DNA of 64,000 nucleotides from the NCBI RefSeq assembly GCF_003240565.2, contig NZ_CP117256.1:620001-684000 (forward strand). Direction: 5' to 3'. Each line of letters opens with the position of its first letter. The stretch's first letter is position 1. The notes below the pieces were generated by a model. The model made no database searches. It was not told the DNA's origin and saw nothing but the letters and a program-made list of their open reading frames with translations. The translations under genes and the position numbers were made by a program. The DNA comes from Rhizobium tumorigenes (GTDB lineage: Bacteria; Pseudomonadota; Alphaproteobacteria; Rhizobiales; Rhizobiaceae). Below are positions 25,633 to 36,119 of the stretch, one piece after another.

Positions 25633-25733
25633 ACGGCGTCGTTTAGCACCGATATCGCTTTATTGCTATTGTTCTATTGTATTCGAACTAACGAAGGGGT
25701 AGACCGGCCTCGACAATTCACCGGAGTGCACGA

Positions 25734-26834
25734 ATGCCGAAGCTTTTTGATACCTTCACTCTCAAGGGCGTCACCCTGCGCAATCGCATTGCGGTCTCGC
25801 CCATGTGCCAGTACATGGCGACGGATGGCGTAGTTTCCGACTGGCACCTTCCCCACTATGCAGGACTGGCGCGCGGTGGCGCGGGCTTGGTCGTCCTGGA
25901 GGCGACCGCCGTTTCGAAGGAAGGTCGCATCACGCCCGGCGATCTCGGCATCTGGAACGACGCGCAAGCCGAAGCGCTTCGCCCAATCGTAGAGGCCATC
26001 AAGGCTGCGGGTGCTACGCCGGGCATTCAGATCGCCCATGCTGGCCGCAAAGCCAGTGCCAATCTCCCCTGGGAAGGTGACGACCATATCATTGATGGCG
26101 ATCCACGCGGTTGGCCCACCATCGCACCGTCGGCGCTCGCTTTCGGCGGAGACCTTAGGAAAGTGCCCGCCGAGATGACGAAGGAAGACATTCGTCGTGT
26201 ACAGCGGGATTTCGTTGCGGCTGCCGAACGCGCGCGCGACGCCGGGTTCGAATGGCTGATGCTGCATTTTGCGCACGGTTATCTGGCACAGAGCTTCTTC
26301 TCCGTTCATTCCAACCAGAGACAGGACGACTATGGCGGGAGCCCCGAAAATCGCGGCCGATTTCTCCTGGAAACCCTCGCCGCCGTGCGCAAAGTCTGGC
26401 CTGAAGACCGGCCGTTGACCGCTCGTTTCGGAGTGGTCGAGTTCGACGGACGCGACGAAGAGACCCTCAAGGAATCGATCGCCCTTGTCAGCCGTTTCAA
26501 GGACGAAGGTCTTGACGCCATCGATGTCAGCGTCGGGTTTTCAACACCCACCGCACAGATCCCCTGGGGCCCGAATTTTTTAGCCGAGACGGCCGCACGC
26601 GTCCACGCCGAAACCGGTCTGCCGGCATCGACAAGCTGGTTTATCAGCGATCCCGAGCAGGCTGATGCGATCATCCAAAGCGGAAAGACGGATCTCGTGA
26701 TGTTGGCCCGTCCCCTTCTGGCCGATCCCCACTGGCCCTATGCCGCTGCAAAGAAGCTCGGTATCGAGGACCCGGCCTGGGCGACATTGCCGCCACCCTA
26801 TGCTCATTGGCTGGCGCGCTACCGTCCCGAGTGA
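25734..26834 (+). CDS. Old Yellow Enzyme (NADPH dehydrogenase/ene-reductase, YqjM type)
   Basis: 366-residue FMN oxidoreductase that reduces activated C=C bonds or nitro compounds. TIM-barrel marks: FDTFTLKGVTLRNRIAVSPM with CQYMATDG (thermophilic-like subclass Cys), QIAHAGRKAS (active-site His pair region), HFAHGYLAQSFFSVHSNQR, DDYGGSPENRGRFLLET and VMLARPLLADPHWPYAAAK. Start ATG at 25734. The upstream ArsR gene suggests induction by an electrophile or similar stress. Confidence 0.93.
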   Translation: MPKLFDTFTLKGVTLRNRIAVSPMCQYMATDGVVSDWHLPHYAGLARGGAGLVVLEATAVSKEGRITPGDLGIWNDAQAEALRPIVEAIKAAGATPGIQIAHAGRKASANLPWEGDDHIIDGDPRGWPTIAPSALAFGGDLRKVPAEMTKEDIRRVQRDFVAAAERARDAGFEWLMLHFAHGYLAQSFFSVHSNQRQDDYGGSPENRGRFLLETLAAVRKVWPEDRPLTARFGVVEFDGRDEETLKESIALVSRFKDEGLDAIDVSVGFSTPTAQIPWGPNFLAETAARVHAETGLPASTSWFISDPEQADAIIQSGKTDLVMLARPLLADPHWPYAAAKKLGIEDPAWATLPPPYAHWLARYRPE

Positions 26835-28228
26835 AGTTCGACATAGCGCTTCGCATGCCTCGAACCGCTAGGAGTTCGGCGCATGCGTCCTGTTCGAGAC
26901 AAATTGAAGCGGCAAATTCGTGCATCCTCCGCCCGAGGCGATGCAACAGTCGTCACACGATCCTTCCACCAAGCGTCGGTTTGGGAGGGCAGCACAACCA
27001 GGCGGACAGGACGGAGCGTGCCGCTTTAAGGAGGCAACGGCTCTTGCGTCGCCCATCCCGAATGCTGGGGCGCAGGCGTTGCCCGGTCGAGCGCGAACAG
27101 CAGCTGGAACCAGAAAGCTGCTCGGCCCGGAGTGCCCCGTCATTGTCGAATGTCGCCTCCGTTCGGTGGGCGCGGACTATCCTGTCGACCCCACAGTGGT
27201 GGCCTTCGCCACGACGTTTTCAATCGACTGCTTGGCGACTTAATCGTTCCACGATGGCAGATTGTCAGCCACCGATGCCGCGCTGGTCCGAAGGGTCATG
27301 GCAATGGCGGCAAAGGAGAGGTTCTTTGATAGTCGCATTCTTTGCATCTACGATCTCCGTGCTCTGGCCGTTTTCGGCGCCGGTGCAGAATTATAGCCGG
27401 TCACAGACGGTGGCTTCTGTTGGCGTCAGTCTGGACGTGACCGAGAGCCGCAGAGAAAGGATGCCTCGCCCATCGCAGTGACCCTGCCCTGTGCGTGTGA
27501 GCCGGTGTGGATATTTCGCCGGGGTACGACGCTGCAGAAAGAACAGGTCACGGTGACGATCTGAGCTTGTTTCAGGCCGGCAATGTCGCGATAAACCGGA
27601 CCGCCATTGAGGCTGGCCTGCCTCCTCGATAGGGGATGATTTCGCAGCCGGCATCATGGCCTATGCGGGCGATTGGCCGGGTGGTGAAACCTTCGTCGCG
27701 TCCGACGAGCAGGCGGTCGACTTGGTGATACACAGCGCCAGGCGATGCAGTTCTTGTCCTGATGGACATTCTTGGCACGGCTTCCGTCGTAGCCCGCCGC
27801 GTCATTCGTCTCGCCGCTTGCCGCGGCGCCATCATAAAAAGCAGGTATTCGGGTCCTGACGCTCACTGTCATTCATCGGAGGCCATCCTTTGCCGTCCAT
27901 GCGCCCTGTCCCTCGTTTGGGCCGCGTCCATCGCAGGGATCGCCTCGCCTGCCAAATCTGCTCAGGCATATAAGGTAATCCTGATCCACAAGATGCGCAA
28001 AGCCTGACGCAAGGTATAAGGTTTAACCTGAGGCAGAGACCGGAATGAGGCAACCGCGTTCAATCTCAAACGACACTCCGTTGACGGCAGAACGAAGAAG
28101 GCCGCAACAGCGGTTCTATTCGGTAACGCAACGCCAATCGCGCTGGATCCTTCTTGCGATAGTCTAAGAGACACCTGTCCATACGTGCGCCTCTCTGCAA
28201 TTGCGGTTCGAGAAAATAAGGAAGAGAT
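26835..28228. other. Long stretch without supported genes
   Basis: About 1.4 kb. A plus-strand frame of 224 residues (26807-27481) exists but is rich in Arg, Ser and Pro and resembles antisense of GC-rich sequence rather than a protein. Frames elsewhere are short and conflict. The last 100 bases hold the promoter of the fliK-like gene, with AAGGAAGAG just before its ATG. Confidence 0.5.
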
Positions 28229-29770
28229 ATGGTGAACGCAGGGCTGGCAGCGGATTCAGGACGGGCAGTCGGCGTGAATTCTTCAAAGACCGGAAGTGGC
28301 GGCAATGCGAGGCCAAGCGACAATTCGCATGGTTTTAGCGATGCTCTCGGCCAATCGGGAAGTGATCGGGATAGCAAAAACCTGATGACAACCGGCGACG
28401 CAAAGGCCACTGCTGCAGGAGGCGCATCGCAAGATCAAGATCCGGCGAATGCAGCGGCGCTGCCAGCGCCGCCACTGGCAGAGAAATGGTCGGGCAAAAA
28501 TGGCATGAATGCCTCTGCGCAATTTCTTGCCCAGGCCGTCAACGCCGTCGACGACGAGACATCCACAGCCTCGGTGAAACCGGGCGACCTCGCGGCAGCG
28601 TCGCCAGTTGGGCTCGCCCAACAGCTGGCTGACGTGGTTGCCGGCGCTGCGACCGGGGAGCCTGTCACGCCGGTCAAAGGTGACCTTTCCGGCGTCAAGG
28701 GTAGCAAAAATGGCACCGCCGCCGACGACGGCAAAGACGGCGATGCGAATACATCCGACGTCTCCGACCCCAATGCCGCCAGCGGTGCCGTGACCGACGT
28801 GCTGTCGCTGCTCGGCGCCGGCTTGTCGGCCGCCGTCATCCCTGCGCAGACCTCTGCCAGCGTTCTTGCCGCAGCCGGGCAACTCCACACCGGCAGTGGC
28901 AAGGTTGATCCCGGCGCGGCCTCAGTTGCAAATGCCCTTCCGGCCGACGCCGCAGACGACAGCGGCGACGCCGTTGCCGTAGGCATGGCCATGCTGGCGC
29001 CGTCGATGGGCAGCGCTGGCCAGGGCAATGCCGCTGCGGGCACCTCGACGGACGGGGACGCCCCCGTGACGTTCAACGTCGATCGGATGAGTGGCAAGGT
29101 ACAGTCGCTCGATCTCGCTGCGAGCAGGAATGCGGACGATACGCCTCAGCTCGATATCAAATCGGCAAGCGGCGATAGCGGGGCAACCGTCACTGTCCTC
29201 GACTCGCGACGCTTCGTCGGCCTCGCCGATGGCTCGAATTCGGCACTGGTCGCCAATTCGCTGACGGGCAACAAGGACTGGGCCGCAGCCATGCAGCCCA
29301 ATGCGGCGCTGACCGGAGCATCGGCGACAACCAGTGCCAGCAAAGTTATGAACACTCTGAAAATTCAGATGAATCCGGATAATCTCGGGATCGTCACCGC
29401 GACCATGCGGCTCTCGGGCGAGCAGCTTTCCGTCGATCTCAAGGTCCATTCCGCAGAAGCCTACAGGCAGCTCAGCAATGACCAGAGCGCGATGATCGAT
29501 TCACTGCGCCAGCAGGGTTACAGCGTCGATCGCATGACCGTGACCTATACCGCGCCGGACACATCGAGCAACAACCAGCAGAGCCCCCAGGGCCAGCAGC
29601 ACCAACCCGGCACGAGCCAGGGTCAGGGCAGCGATGGCCAGGCTCGCAGACAGAATTCAGGACGACAGGCCGGTGATCAAGATGGTGTCTCGCGCACGGG
29701 GAACGTGGGTACGGACGATAGCGTTGCTGGCGGTGCTCAGCGGGCTCGTGCCGGGGGCGTCTATCTCTGA
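28229..29770 (+). CDS. Flagellar hook-length control protein, FliK/MotD type (orphan)
   Basis: 513 residues. The first 340 are low-complexity, rich in Ala, Gly, Asp and Ser, as in FliK proteins. The C-terminal Flg_hook domain is visible: TLKIQMNPDNLGIVTATMRL then SGEQLSVDLKVHSAEAYRQL and SLRQQGYSVDRMTVTY. A Gln- and Ser-rich tail follows. FliK measures hook length and switches export specificity. In rhizobia it is normally inside the flagellar gene region; here there are no flagellar neighbours. ATG at 28229 has a good ribosome site. Confidence 0.85.
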   Translation: MVNAGLAADSGRAVGVNSSKTGSGGNARPSDNSHGFSDALGQSGSDRDSKNLMTTGDAKATAAGGASQDQDPANAAALPAPPLAEKWSGKNGMNASAQFLAQAVNAVDDETSTASVKPGDLAAASPVGLAQQLADVVAGAATGEPVTPVKGDLSGVKGSKNGTAADDGKDGDANTSDVSDPNAASGAVTDVLSLLGAGLSAAVIPAQTSASVLAAAGQLHTGSGKVDPGAASVANALPADAADDSGDAVAVGMAMLAPSMGSAGQGNAAAGTSTDGDAPVTFNVDRMSGKVQSLDLAASRNADDTPQLDIKSASGDSGATVTVLDSRRFVGLADGSNSALVANSLTGNKDWAAAMQPNAALTGASATTSASKVMNTLKIQMNPDNLGIVTATMRLSGEQLSVDLKVHSAEAYRQLSNDQSAMIDSLRQQGYSVDRMTVTYTAPDTSSNNQQSPQGQQHQPGTSQGQGSDGQARRQNSGRQAGDQDGVSRTGNVGTDDSVAGGAQRARAGGVYL

Positions 29771-30063
29771 CAAAATGCTATCAACCGCAAACCTCGACCA
29801 AAGTCCGCCTGGGGCCGGTGAACTGCCCGTTTCGCAATATGCTGGTATCGAGGCGCGAATTTGAAAGCGCGCAGAGCGGGTGATCCCTCCATACCATGTT
29901 GAGGCAACCTGCCTAGCGTGCGCTCGAGACCTTCGCTTGCTTGACGGCTTTCGGCGCAATCTCCCCGACGCCAACCGCCGAGAATGTCTCAACACTGTGT
30001 CCCGATCCACGAGGAAAAACGGCCTTGATGCCCTCTCCCCTCAGTGCCAGACGAAGACGACGG

Positions 30064-30672
30064 TTATGTCGTGAGATCGAATCGGTCTGCGTTCATGACC
30101 CTCGTCCAGGCGGAGACGAAGTCCCTCACGAAATTTTTCGCCAGAATCGGACTGCGCATAGACTTCGGCATCGCCCTGAGCTGCGAATGAGAACCGAAAA
30201 TCAGGTCGACACGCGTTCCCGTCCACCGAAGTTCGCCGGTCTTGCGGTCCCTGGCTTCGTAAGCGCCTTCTGCAGATGACCAGACCGTGTTCATGTCGAG
30301 CAGGTTGACGAAGAAGTCGTTGGTCAAGGTCTCCGTCCGCTCGGTGAGCACGCCATGGTGCGGCTGGCCCACCTTCAATACCCTGAGCCCGCCAACCTGA
30401 AGCGCCATCTCCGGCGCGGTCAGCGTCAGCAGTTGCGAGCGATCGACCAGAGCTTCTTCCGGCCGCATGTCCTGCCGGCCGGCGACATAATTGCGGAAAC
30501 GTCGGCGCGTGGTCGCAACGCCGCGAAGGAAGCCGCATCCGTCTGGTCCTGCACGCGTCCATGCGGCCGGGCGTGAAGGGGACGGTGATATCGTGACCGC
30601 CAGCCTTCGCCGCCCTTTCGACAGCGACAGAGCCCGTCAGGACGATCAGGTCCGCCAGCGTCACGCGCCGCT
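30064..30672 (-). pseudogene. katG: 3' relic of catalase-peroxidase gene katG
   Basis: C-terminal KatG sequence spread over frames: [20 protein letters not shown] then [31 protein letters not shown], and a longer frame with [35 protein letters not shown] and [20 protein letters not shown]. At least two frameshifts. The N-terminal haem domain is absent. The relic stops abruptly near 30672 where a mannosidase relic begins on the other strand. Confidence 0.85.
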
Positions 30673-30675
30673 CCA

Positions 30676-31222
30676 CCCATGATAACACCTCGTGGCAGAA
30701 AGCCCAGTTCGAGGCATGCGGCCACCGCTTGGTGTCGCTACCGGAGACGGGCTGGGGCGCGGCGCTGCTTTCGGCCGACAAACACGGCATCTCAGCCAAG
30801 GGCAACGTCCTGACGATCAGCTTGGTCCGTGGTCCGATGTTCCCGGACATGCTGGCCGACGAGGGCGCCAGCACTTTACCTACGCCCTGGTGCCACACGA
30901 CGGGCGCTGGTGAAGCACCGATGTCCAGGCGGAAGCCGATCTGCTGAGCGACCCGCTCCGCTTTGCTGCGGCCACCGCCGATCAAGACAACGATCTGGCG
31001 CCGGTTAAAATCTCCGGCCAGGACGTGCGCCTGCACGCACTGAAGCCGGCAGCGGACGGCAACGGCTATGTGCTTCGTTTTTCAGAAATGGCAGGCAGGC
31101 GCGGAAAATTCCACATGCCCTTGCCCGAAGGCTATTCGGGACGAGCAAACGCCCTCGAGACGGACGGACACGATATTCCGACCACCGTCACGCTTTTTCA
31201 CTTCGTGAGCATTCGGATCTGA
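30676..31222 (+). pseudogene. 3' relic of a GH38 alpha-mannosidase gene
   Basis: Begins mid-gene with [20 protein letters not shown], then [40 protein letters not shown], a frameshift, [13 protein letters not shown], an in-frame TGA at 30911, and [16 protein letters not shown] onward to the end near 31222. These are consecutive parts of the C-terminal beta domains of bacterial GH38 enzymes. The catalytic N-terminal part is missing. Confidence 0.8.
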
Positions 31223-31312
31223 CGTGTGGAGGGATAAAAGCTGCATTCATGCTGGGCGGCAAACTCGATAGGTCGAACACGCAATATCGGGCATGAATGA
31301 CTGGCAATCCAT

Positions 31313-31561
31313 CTAGGGGGTCGTTCCAAGCGTTGGCTCGGGCTTTGATTCCGACCCCATCAAGGACGGTGGTTGCCGCAGGCACTTCGCTCGGTGCGCG
31401 CTCAGGTATTCCTCCATAAACAGGGCGTGCTCCACGGCGCTCCGGATGAACTCATTACCACCTTCGGCGCCAACAAGCCGGTCAATCCGTCTAATGACCT
31501 CCACCGGCAAAGGCCCATCACTACGATGTCTCATGCGTGTCTTCTTGCCAGCCATACCCAT
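31313..31561 (-). CDS. Small ribbon-helix-helix-like protein
   Basis: 82 residues. The middle reads PLPVEVIRRIDRLVGAEGGN then EFIRSAVEHALFMEEYL, a pattern of one beta strand and two helices as in CopG/Arc-type DNA-binding proteins. The basic N-terminus GKKTRMRHR fits. The last 20 residues look disordered. Possible lone antitoxin or regulator; no partner toxin is beside it. Confidence 0.55.
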   Translation of the reverse strand: MGMAGKKTRMRHRSDGPLPVEVIRRIDRLVGAEGGNEFIRSAVEHALFMEEYLSAHRAKCLRQPPSLMGSESKPEPTLGTTP

Positions 31562-31978
31562 ACTCTCTTATTGACAAGCGCAATCACTCTTACCACTTCT
31601 GCGCGCGCAAGCCAGCCTTTCGTCTGTCGCCAGTTATACTGAAATTGCAAAAACGATATAACAGATGGTTATGGGGCGACCTGATAGGTCGCCAGCTCAG
31701 GGTCTTGGTCGAATCGGTTGTTGTGGCGCCACAATCTTCCCAGGCACATGTTCAACACCAGCGCCCAGGGCGAATTCAGCCATCGTTTTCCGGTTTTGAA
31801 AACGACCTCACGGGCTGTGCGTGCCGTCTATTTTTGATGGTCCAGGCTCGACCATTGAGGGTCGGGACGGAAAGGCCGTTTCCAAAATGATGATCAATGG
31901 CATCCCTCGAGGGCCATGCGCGCGGCTTGATCCTCAGCAAGGTTGTGCGCCATTTCCAATGCGTCGACGAGAGTAGCC
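31562..31978. other. No supported gene
   Basis: 417 bases without a convincing frame. A very short minus frame ending near 31890 (MAHNLAEDQAARMALEGCH) could be a gene tail, but nothing supports it further. Confidence 0.4.
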
Positions 31979-32266
31979 TCAGACCGCTTCCGCCTGACCC
32001 TGTTCGCTGTCATCGAACCAAACCTCGACCTCGGGAAAATTGTCGATTTTCATAAGCTGACCTTCAGCGTCAGCCGTCACCTCCACGGTGAAGGTCCCTT
32101 TGCATGCCGCGCATGTCACCGCCGTGCGCGAATAATTGGAATGAGCATCCTGCCCAGCCGTTTTTGCGCGATAATCAGACCGCAACACCGAGGCGTCGAT
32201 CATCTCATCGCATCCAGCTGTTGGGCAATCAAAACCAACGTCGATGAGGGTGCGTGCAGCGGCCAT
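31979..32266 (-). CDS. Small zinc-ribbon-like unknown protein
   Basis: 95 residues with two Cys groups: DVGFDCPTAGCDEMI near residue 13 and TCAACKGTFTVEV near 51, which could bind one zinc. The C-terminal third is acidic (DNFPEVEVWFDDSEQGQAEA). No family recognised. Clean start ATG at 32266. Confidence 0.6.
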   Translation of the reverse strand: MAAARTLIDVGFDCPTAGCDEMIDASVLRSDYRAKTAGQDAHSNYSRTAVTCAACKGTFTVEVTADAEGQLMKIDNFPEVEVWFDDSEQGQAEAV

Positions 32267-33241
32267 ACTGTGTCCTACCTATATCGGCGCCGCAGATTAA
32301 CCGCGATCGAGTGCCGCGAGTAGGCGGTGCCGCCCGTTTCTGATTATATCCTATAGATCTCCGTTGATCTCTCCTACTAGCGACGGCGAACTTTCAGGAT
32401 GACCTTCACCTGCGCAATCGTCTTTCTTTTTGGCCGGCTGGCAGAGGCGATACCCATGACCCTGTGACGGGATCGCCGAGCCTCCTGGTGGAGTGGATCG
32501 CGATGGCGATTACAAACCGCTCGGCCGCTAGGAACTCGCCGAGGATGGATTGGAGGACATCGGAATACCGGTTCAGATTGGCGACCTTATCTCGCGCTCG
32601 ATCCGCGCCAATCCACCGCGCCGCAGCCTCCGCCATATCCTGGGGACGGGTATTGAATGCGATCGCCGCCTTTGGTGCAACTCACCGCCGAGCTTTCGAG
32701 GCGCAGAGATAGGCCAACCCCATGTGGAGCCATTCAGACCGTAGCACCCAGCCGGAAAACAGCCTGAACGCTATCATGGCGTTCAGGGTTTTAGCGGGTC
32801 AATATGTGTCGTAGTTGCGCCCGATCCGGTGGTGCGTTCACGGGCAACATGAAATCAGTCTAAGTTGATGTATCACTGAAAGCAGCAGCCCTTGCGACAA
32901 GCATTCACATCCCTACCAGCATAAGGGATAGCTGATCTCCGACAGGATCTGCGCCTTAAAGGGGCCTCAGCTTGGCAAACTGCCAGAACAATCAAAATTT
33001 TCAATTGTCATTTCTACTGAATATACAGCCAATGGCTCCTTCCTTCTCGATTGATGGAAGTATTTATATTTCATTTTCAGCTCATTTATACCTATCCGAA
33101 TTCCCCATATTTACGGTAAGTTTCAAGTGTCCTAAGTTAATATGTTCTTATTTACCAAATTGTCAGTTTTAAATTCTAGTGTTTGTAACGCGGTAGCTGT
33201 GCCGTCATGTGCAACGAGCGATCAACGGATTTAAAACCAAA
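32267..33241. other. Gene-poor stretch before the chemoreceptor
   Basis: About 975 bases. A minus frame at 32406-32636 (76 residues, with ARDKVANLNRYSDVLQSI) is possible but unsupported. From about 32980 the sequence turns AT-rich and should contain the chemoreceptor promoter; no exact boxes assigned. Confidence 0.45.
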
Positions 33242-35245
33242 ATGGCCTTCCTTCAAAATGCGAAGATCCGCATCAAGATATTGTCAGTGCTGATTCCAAT
33301 CTGTGTGATCGCGGCCGGCGGCGTGTTGCTGATGTCACGCAATTTCCAAAAAGCCGACGACAACTACTCAGACCTAATTTCGCAAGACGAAGTGGCAACG
33401 GTTGCTATGGCTCGAGCAAGCCAAAGAGTCGCAGCCGTCAGCTACAATGCCTATCAGATCCTCGCATACAGCTCGAAGGATCCGGAGATGGCAGGCTTAA
33501 ATGACGATTATATCCAGAATAGAAAGACGCTGTTCGAATTCTTCGTCGCGGCAAAGGCGCACGCACAAGACGACGCTCCGAGCGTGGATACTCTCGTCAA
33601 TGCCGCCAACGAAATTGTTGCCATCACAGACGAAGCCGTGAAGGCGGGTTTGGCTGACGACAATGATAGAGCGAAGTCGCTGTTAAAGCAGGCGGACGTG
33701 AAGGTCAAAGAGGAGATCCTGAACGTTCGTGGCTGGATCGAGCACAAAAACAAGAGTGTTGAAGACCAAAGCAACGCGCTAACGGCCGTCACGGAGGACA
33801 CCATCTTCTATACATTGACGACACTCGGCCTGGTTTTCGCTGCCGCGCTTGCTGCAGGACTTGTTGTTTCGTCGCGCGGCATTACCACGCCCATTGTCAA
33901 ACTAAAGAGCCGCATGGAAGCTCTGGCGCGCGGAGAAACCGAAGAGCCTATTGCTGGGCTGGAACGCGGTGATGAAGTCGGCCAGATGGCTGCAGCTGTC
34001 GCCGTGTTTCGCGACAACGCTATCGAGCGCATCCGCCTTGAACGGGAGGCGCAATCCAACCGTACCCTGTCAGAGCAGGAGCGAGCAGAGCGAGAGGCCC
34101 AGAAGACGCAGGACGCCGAAGCTACTCGCCTGGCCGTCGACAGCTTGGGAACTGGATTAGGCGAGCTTTCCAGCGGCAACATGTCTTACCGCATTGAGAC
34201 GGCGTTCGTTTCACATCTCGACGGGTTGCGGAAGAATTTCAATGGCTCGATGGACAAGCTTCAGCATACCCTGAGAGCCGTTGCAGCTAATGCTCAGGCA
34301 ATCGATGCCGGCGCCAACGAGATCCGTGCGGCCGCCGATGATCTGTCTAAGCGCACGGAGCAGCAGGCCGCCTCCGTGGAGCAGACGGCCGCCGCACTGG
34401 AAGAAATCACGACGACGGTGAAGGATTCCACCAAACGCGCTGAAGATGCGGGGCAGTTGGTCGGGCGTGCGAAACTGGGTGCGTTGAAGTCGGGCGAAGT
34501 CATGCGCGACGCAGTTGCCGCCATGCAGGGCATCGAGAAGTCCTCCAGCGAGATATCCAACATCATCGGAGTCATCGACGAGATCGCCTTCCAAACAAAC
34601 CTGCTGGCGCTCAATGCCGGCGTGGAAGCCGCACGAGCAGGTGAGGCCGGCAAGGGATTTGCTGTCGTTGCGCAGGAAGTGCGCGAGTTGGCGCAGCGCT
34701 CCGCCCAAGCCGCCAAAGAAATCAAGGCGCTGATCTCGACATCTGGATCTCAGGTTAAAAATGGTGTCGAACTTGTGGGACGAACTGGTCAGTCGCTTGA
34801 ACAGATCGTCAAGGAAGTTGAAGAAATCGACCAAAACGTCCGTGCTATCGTGGAAGCGGCACGCGAACAATCGACCGGGCTGGCGGAGATCAACACGGCT
34901 GTGAACACGATCGATCAGGGCACCCAACAGAATGCGGCGATGGTTGAGCAGTCGACGGCCGCCAGCTACAGCCTTACCAAGGAGGTGGCTGCGCTGAACG
35001 AGCTGCTCGGCCAGTTCAACCTGAGAACCAGCTTAGTTAGTTTGGTATCAACTGCATCCCCGGGTTCAAGGGGTGCAAGCCCCTCAGTTGCTGCCTCTGG
35101 GCGCGGCGCTCAGGGAAAGCCCGCCCATGGGGGGGTGGCGCCATTTGCGTCCCCGGCCCGATCCCTGCGCTCGAAACTTGCTGGTGCCTTTAGCGGCGCC
35201 ACTCAGGCAGTGGCGACGGCCAACGAAAGCTGGGAGGAGTTCTAG
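33242..35245 (+). CDS. Methyl-accepting chemotaxis protein with C-terminal tether
   Basis: 667 residues from ATG at 33242 (a GTG at 33209 is in frame but has no better signal). Order: membrane helix [20 protein letters not shown], a helical periplasmic sensor of about 150 residues, second membrane helix [23 protein letters not shown] ([20 protein letters not shown]), a second HAMP-like linker, and the signalling domain with the hairpin tip [20 protein letters not shown]. The protein ends ESWEEF, an aromatic-acidic pentapeptide like the CheR/CheB docking tails. It stands alone, far from any chemotaxis operon. Confidence 0.93.
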   Translation: MAFLQNAKIRIKILSVLIPICVIAAGGVLLMSRNFQKADDNYSDLISQDEVATVAMARASQRVAAVSYNAYQILAYSSKDPEMAGLNDDYIQNRKTLFEFFVAAKAHAQDDAPSVDTLVNAANEIVAITDEAVKAGLADDNDRAKSLLKQADVKVKEEILNVRGWIEHKNKSVEDQSNALTAVTEDTIFYTLTTLGLVFAAALAAGLVVSSRGITTPIVKLKSRMEALARGETEEPIAGLERGDEVGQMAAAVAVFRDNAIERIRLEREAQSNRTLSEQERAEREAQKTQDAEATRLAVDSLGTGLGELSSGNMSYRIETAFVSHLDGLRKNFNGSMDKLQHTLRAVAANAQAIDAGANEIRAAADDLSKRTEQQAASVEQTAAALEEITTTVKDSTKRAEDAGQLVGRAKLGALKSGEVMRDAVAAMQGIEKSSSEISNIIGVIDEIAFQTNLLALNAGVEAARAGEAGKGFAVVAQEVRELAQRSAQAAKEIKALISTSGSQVKNGVELVGRTGQSLEQIVKEVEEIDQNVRAIVEAAREQSTGLAEINTAVNTIDQGTQQNAAMVEQSTAASYSLTKEVAALNELLGQFNLRTSLVSLVSTASPGSRGASPSVAASGRGAQGKPAHGGVAPFASPARSLRSKLAGAFSGATQAVATANESWEEF

Positions 35246-35412
35246 GCCCCGTCAAGATATGGTACGCATATCTTTGCGGCGGCTTGGGATCGTAAGCTCG
35301 AAGATGAGGATGCAATAGCTGCAACTGATGTCGAGGAGCCCAACGGTAGGTCCCTCTTCCAGTAGACCGGTCGTCCCGAACGGAGAAGGCTTCGTCAAAA
35401 TCCACTTTCTGC

Positions 35413-35451
35413 GGAACGGACAGAGTTTCCGATCTCGTCCGTTCCCCTTTT
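35413..35451 (+). terminator. Rho-independent terminator downstream of the chemoreceptor gene
   Basis: GGAACGGAC at 35413-35421 pairs with GTCCGTTCC at 35437-35445, and CCTTTT follows. It is about 170 bases after the stop codon. Confidence 0.75.
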
Positions 35452-35473
35452 GTTCATCTTTCAAACAGAAAAG

Positions 35474-35582
35474 TGGTCTTCATGTATTCGAGACCTGCGG
35501 CCACCGATGTGACGGAACAGTCAATATCATATTCAAATGTGTCACTTAATGTGACCAAACCTGCGAACATTGTTGGGAACTG
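35474..35582 (+). repeat. Dispersed ~105-bp element, copy 1
   Basis: Non-coding block resembling 50327-50436 in the same orientation. Identical core ACAGTCAATATCA (35517-35529), then ATTCAAA and a small palindrome GTCAC-TTAAT-GTGAC (35541-35555). It lies between the chemoreceptor terminator and an IS21 relic. Confidence 0.6.
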
Positions 35583-35587
35583 GTCGG

Positions 35588-35792
35588 TCAACGCAGATTA
35601 GAGCGGTTCCATGACTGGAAAGATTCGCCGGGCTCGAACGCAAGCGCCACGAACGTACCACGGCCAGTGGTCCGCAGCACGATCTGCGAATCGGCCTTTC
35701 CCTTGTGAGCGAAAGCTGCCGCGTTATTGTACGAGCCTTCATAACCAGTGCTCTTCAGTTCGGCGTGCAGCTGCTTTAGGGGCCGCAGCCTC
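35588..35792 (-). pseudogene. IS21-family transposase (IstA) fragment
   Basis: About 65 residues with the conserved IstA segment: LKQLHAELKSTGYEGSYNNA, AFAHKGKADSQIVLR, TTGRGTFVALAFEPGESFQ. In intact IS21 transposases FQ is followed by FDWSE and the catalytic domain; here the frame ends at once in unrelated sequence. Both ends of the element are missing. It directly follows the stop of the ArsR gene. Confidence 0.75.
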
Positions 35793-36119
35793 TTAGGCGT
35801 TGCGGCGGGCACCTTCATGCTCACCTTCGAAAGACTCGGCAAGTATGTCGAGAAGCTTGACGACCGGCTTGGAAGGGCACGAATAATAGACATTTTGCGC
35901 ATCACGGCGCCTCTGGACGAGATTGGCGTTGCGAAGCTTTGCAAGATGTTGTGACAGAACAGACTGGCTGACGCCGATGGTTTTGGCGAGATGCCCGACA
36001 GACATCTCGGTGCGGCTCAGTATATCGAGAATATGAAGTCTGTTGGCGTTCGCCATGGCATCGAGAAGTGCAGCGGCCTGCTGGATATCCAAAACATGTT
36101 GGTATCGTCTCGTAGCCAT
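35793..36119 (-). CDS. ArsR-family regulator, NolR-like
   Basis: 108 residues from ATG at 36119 (MATRRYQHVLDI). Winged helix: AALLDAMANANRLHILDILS, then SVGHLAKTIGVSQSVLSQHL and NLVQRRRDAQNVYYSC. This pattern, without a metal-site Cys pair, is like NolR of Sinorhizobium/Rhizobium, a global repressor of nodulation and other genes. Whether it is a true NolR ortholog cannot be told. The C-terminus may have been altered by the IS21 insertion that starts directly at its stop. Confidence 0.85.
   Translation of the reverse strand: MATRRYQHVLDIQQAAALLDAMANANRLHILDILSRTEMSVGHLAKTIGVSQSVLSQHLAKLRNANLVQRRRDAQNVYYSCPSKPVVKLLDILAESFEGEHEGARRNA

Noticed and set aside
26807..27481. Plus frame of 224 residues after the Old Yellow Enzyme gene
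   Set aside because: Arg/Ser/Pro-rich composition, overlaps the end of the intact enzyme gene, no start signal or family look.
27560..27860. Possible transposase relic
   Set aside because: Translated all nearby frames by eye and could not restore any transposase motif.
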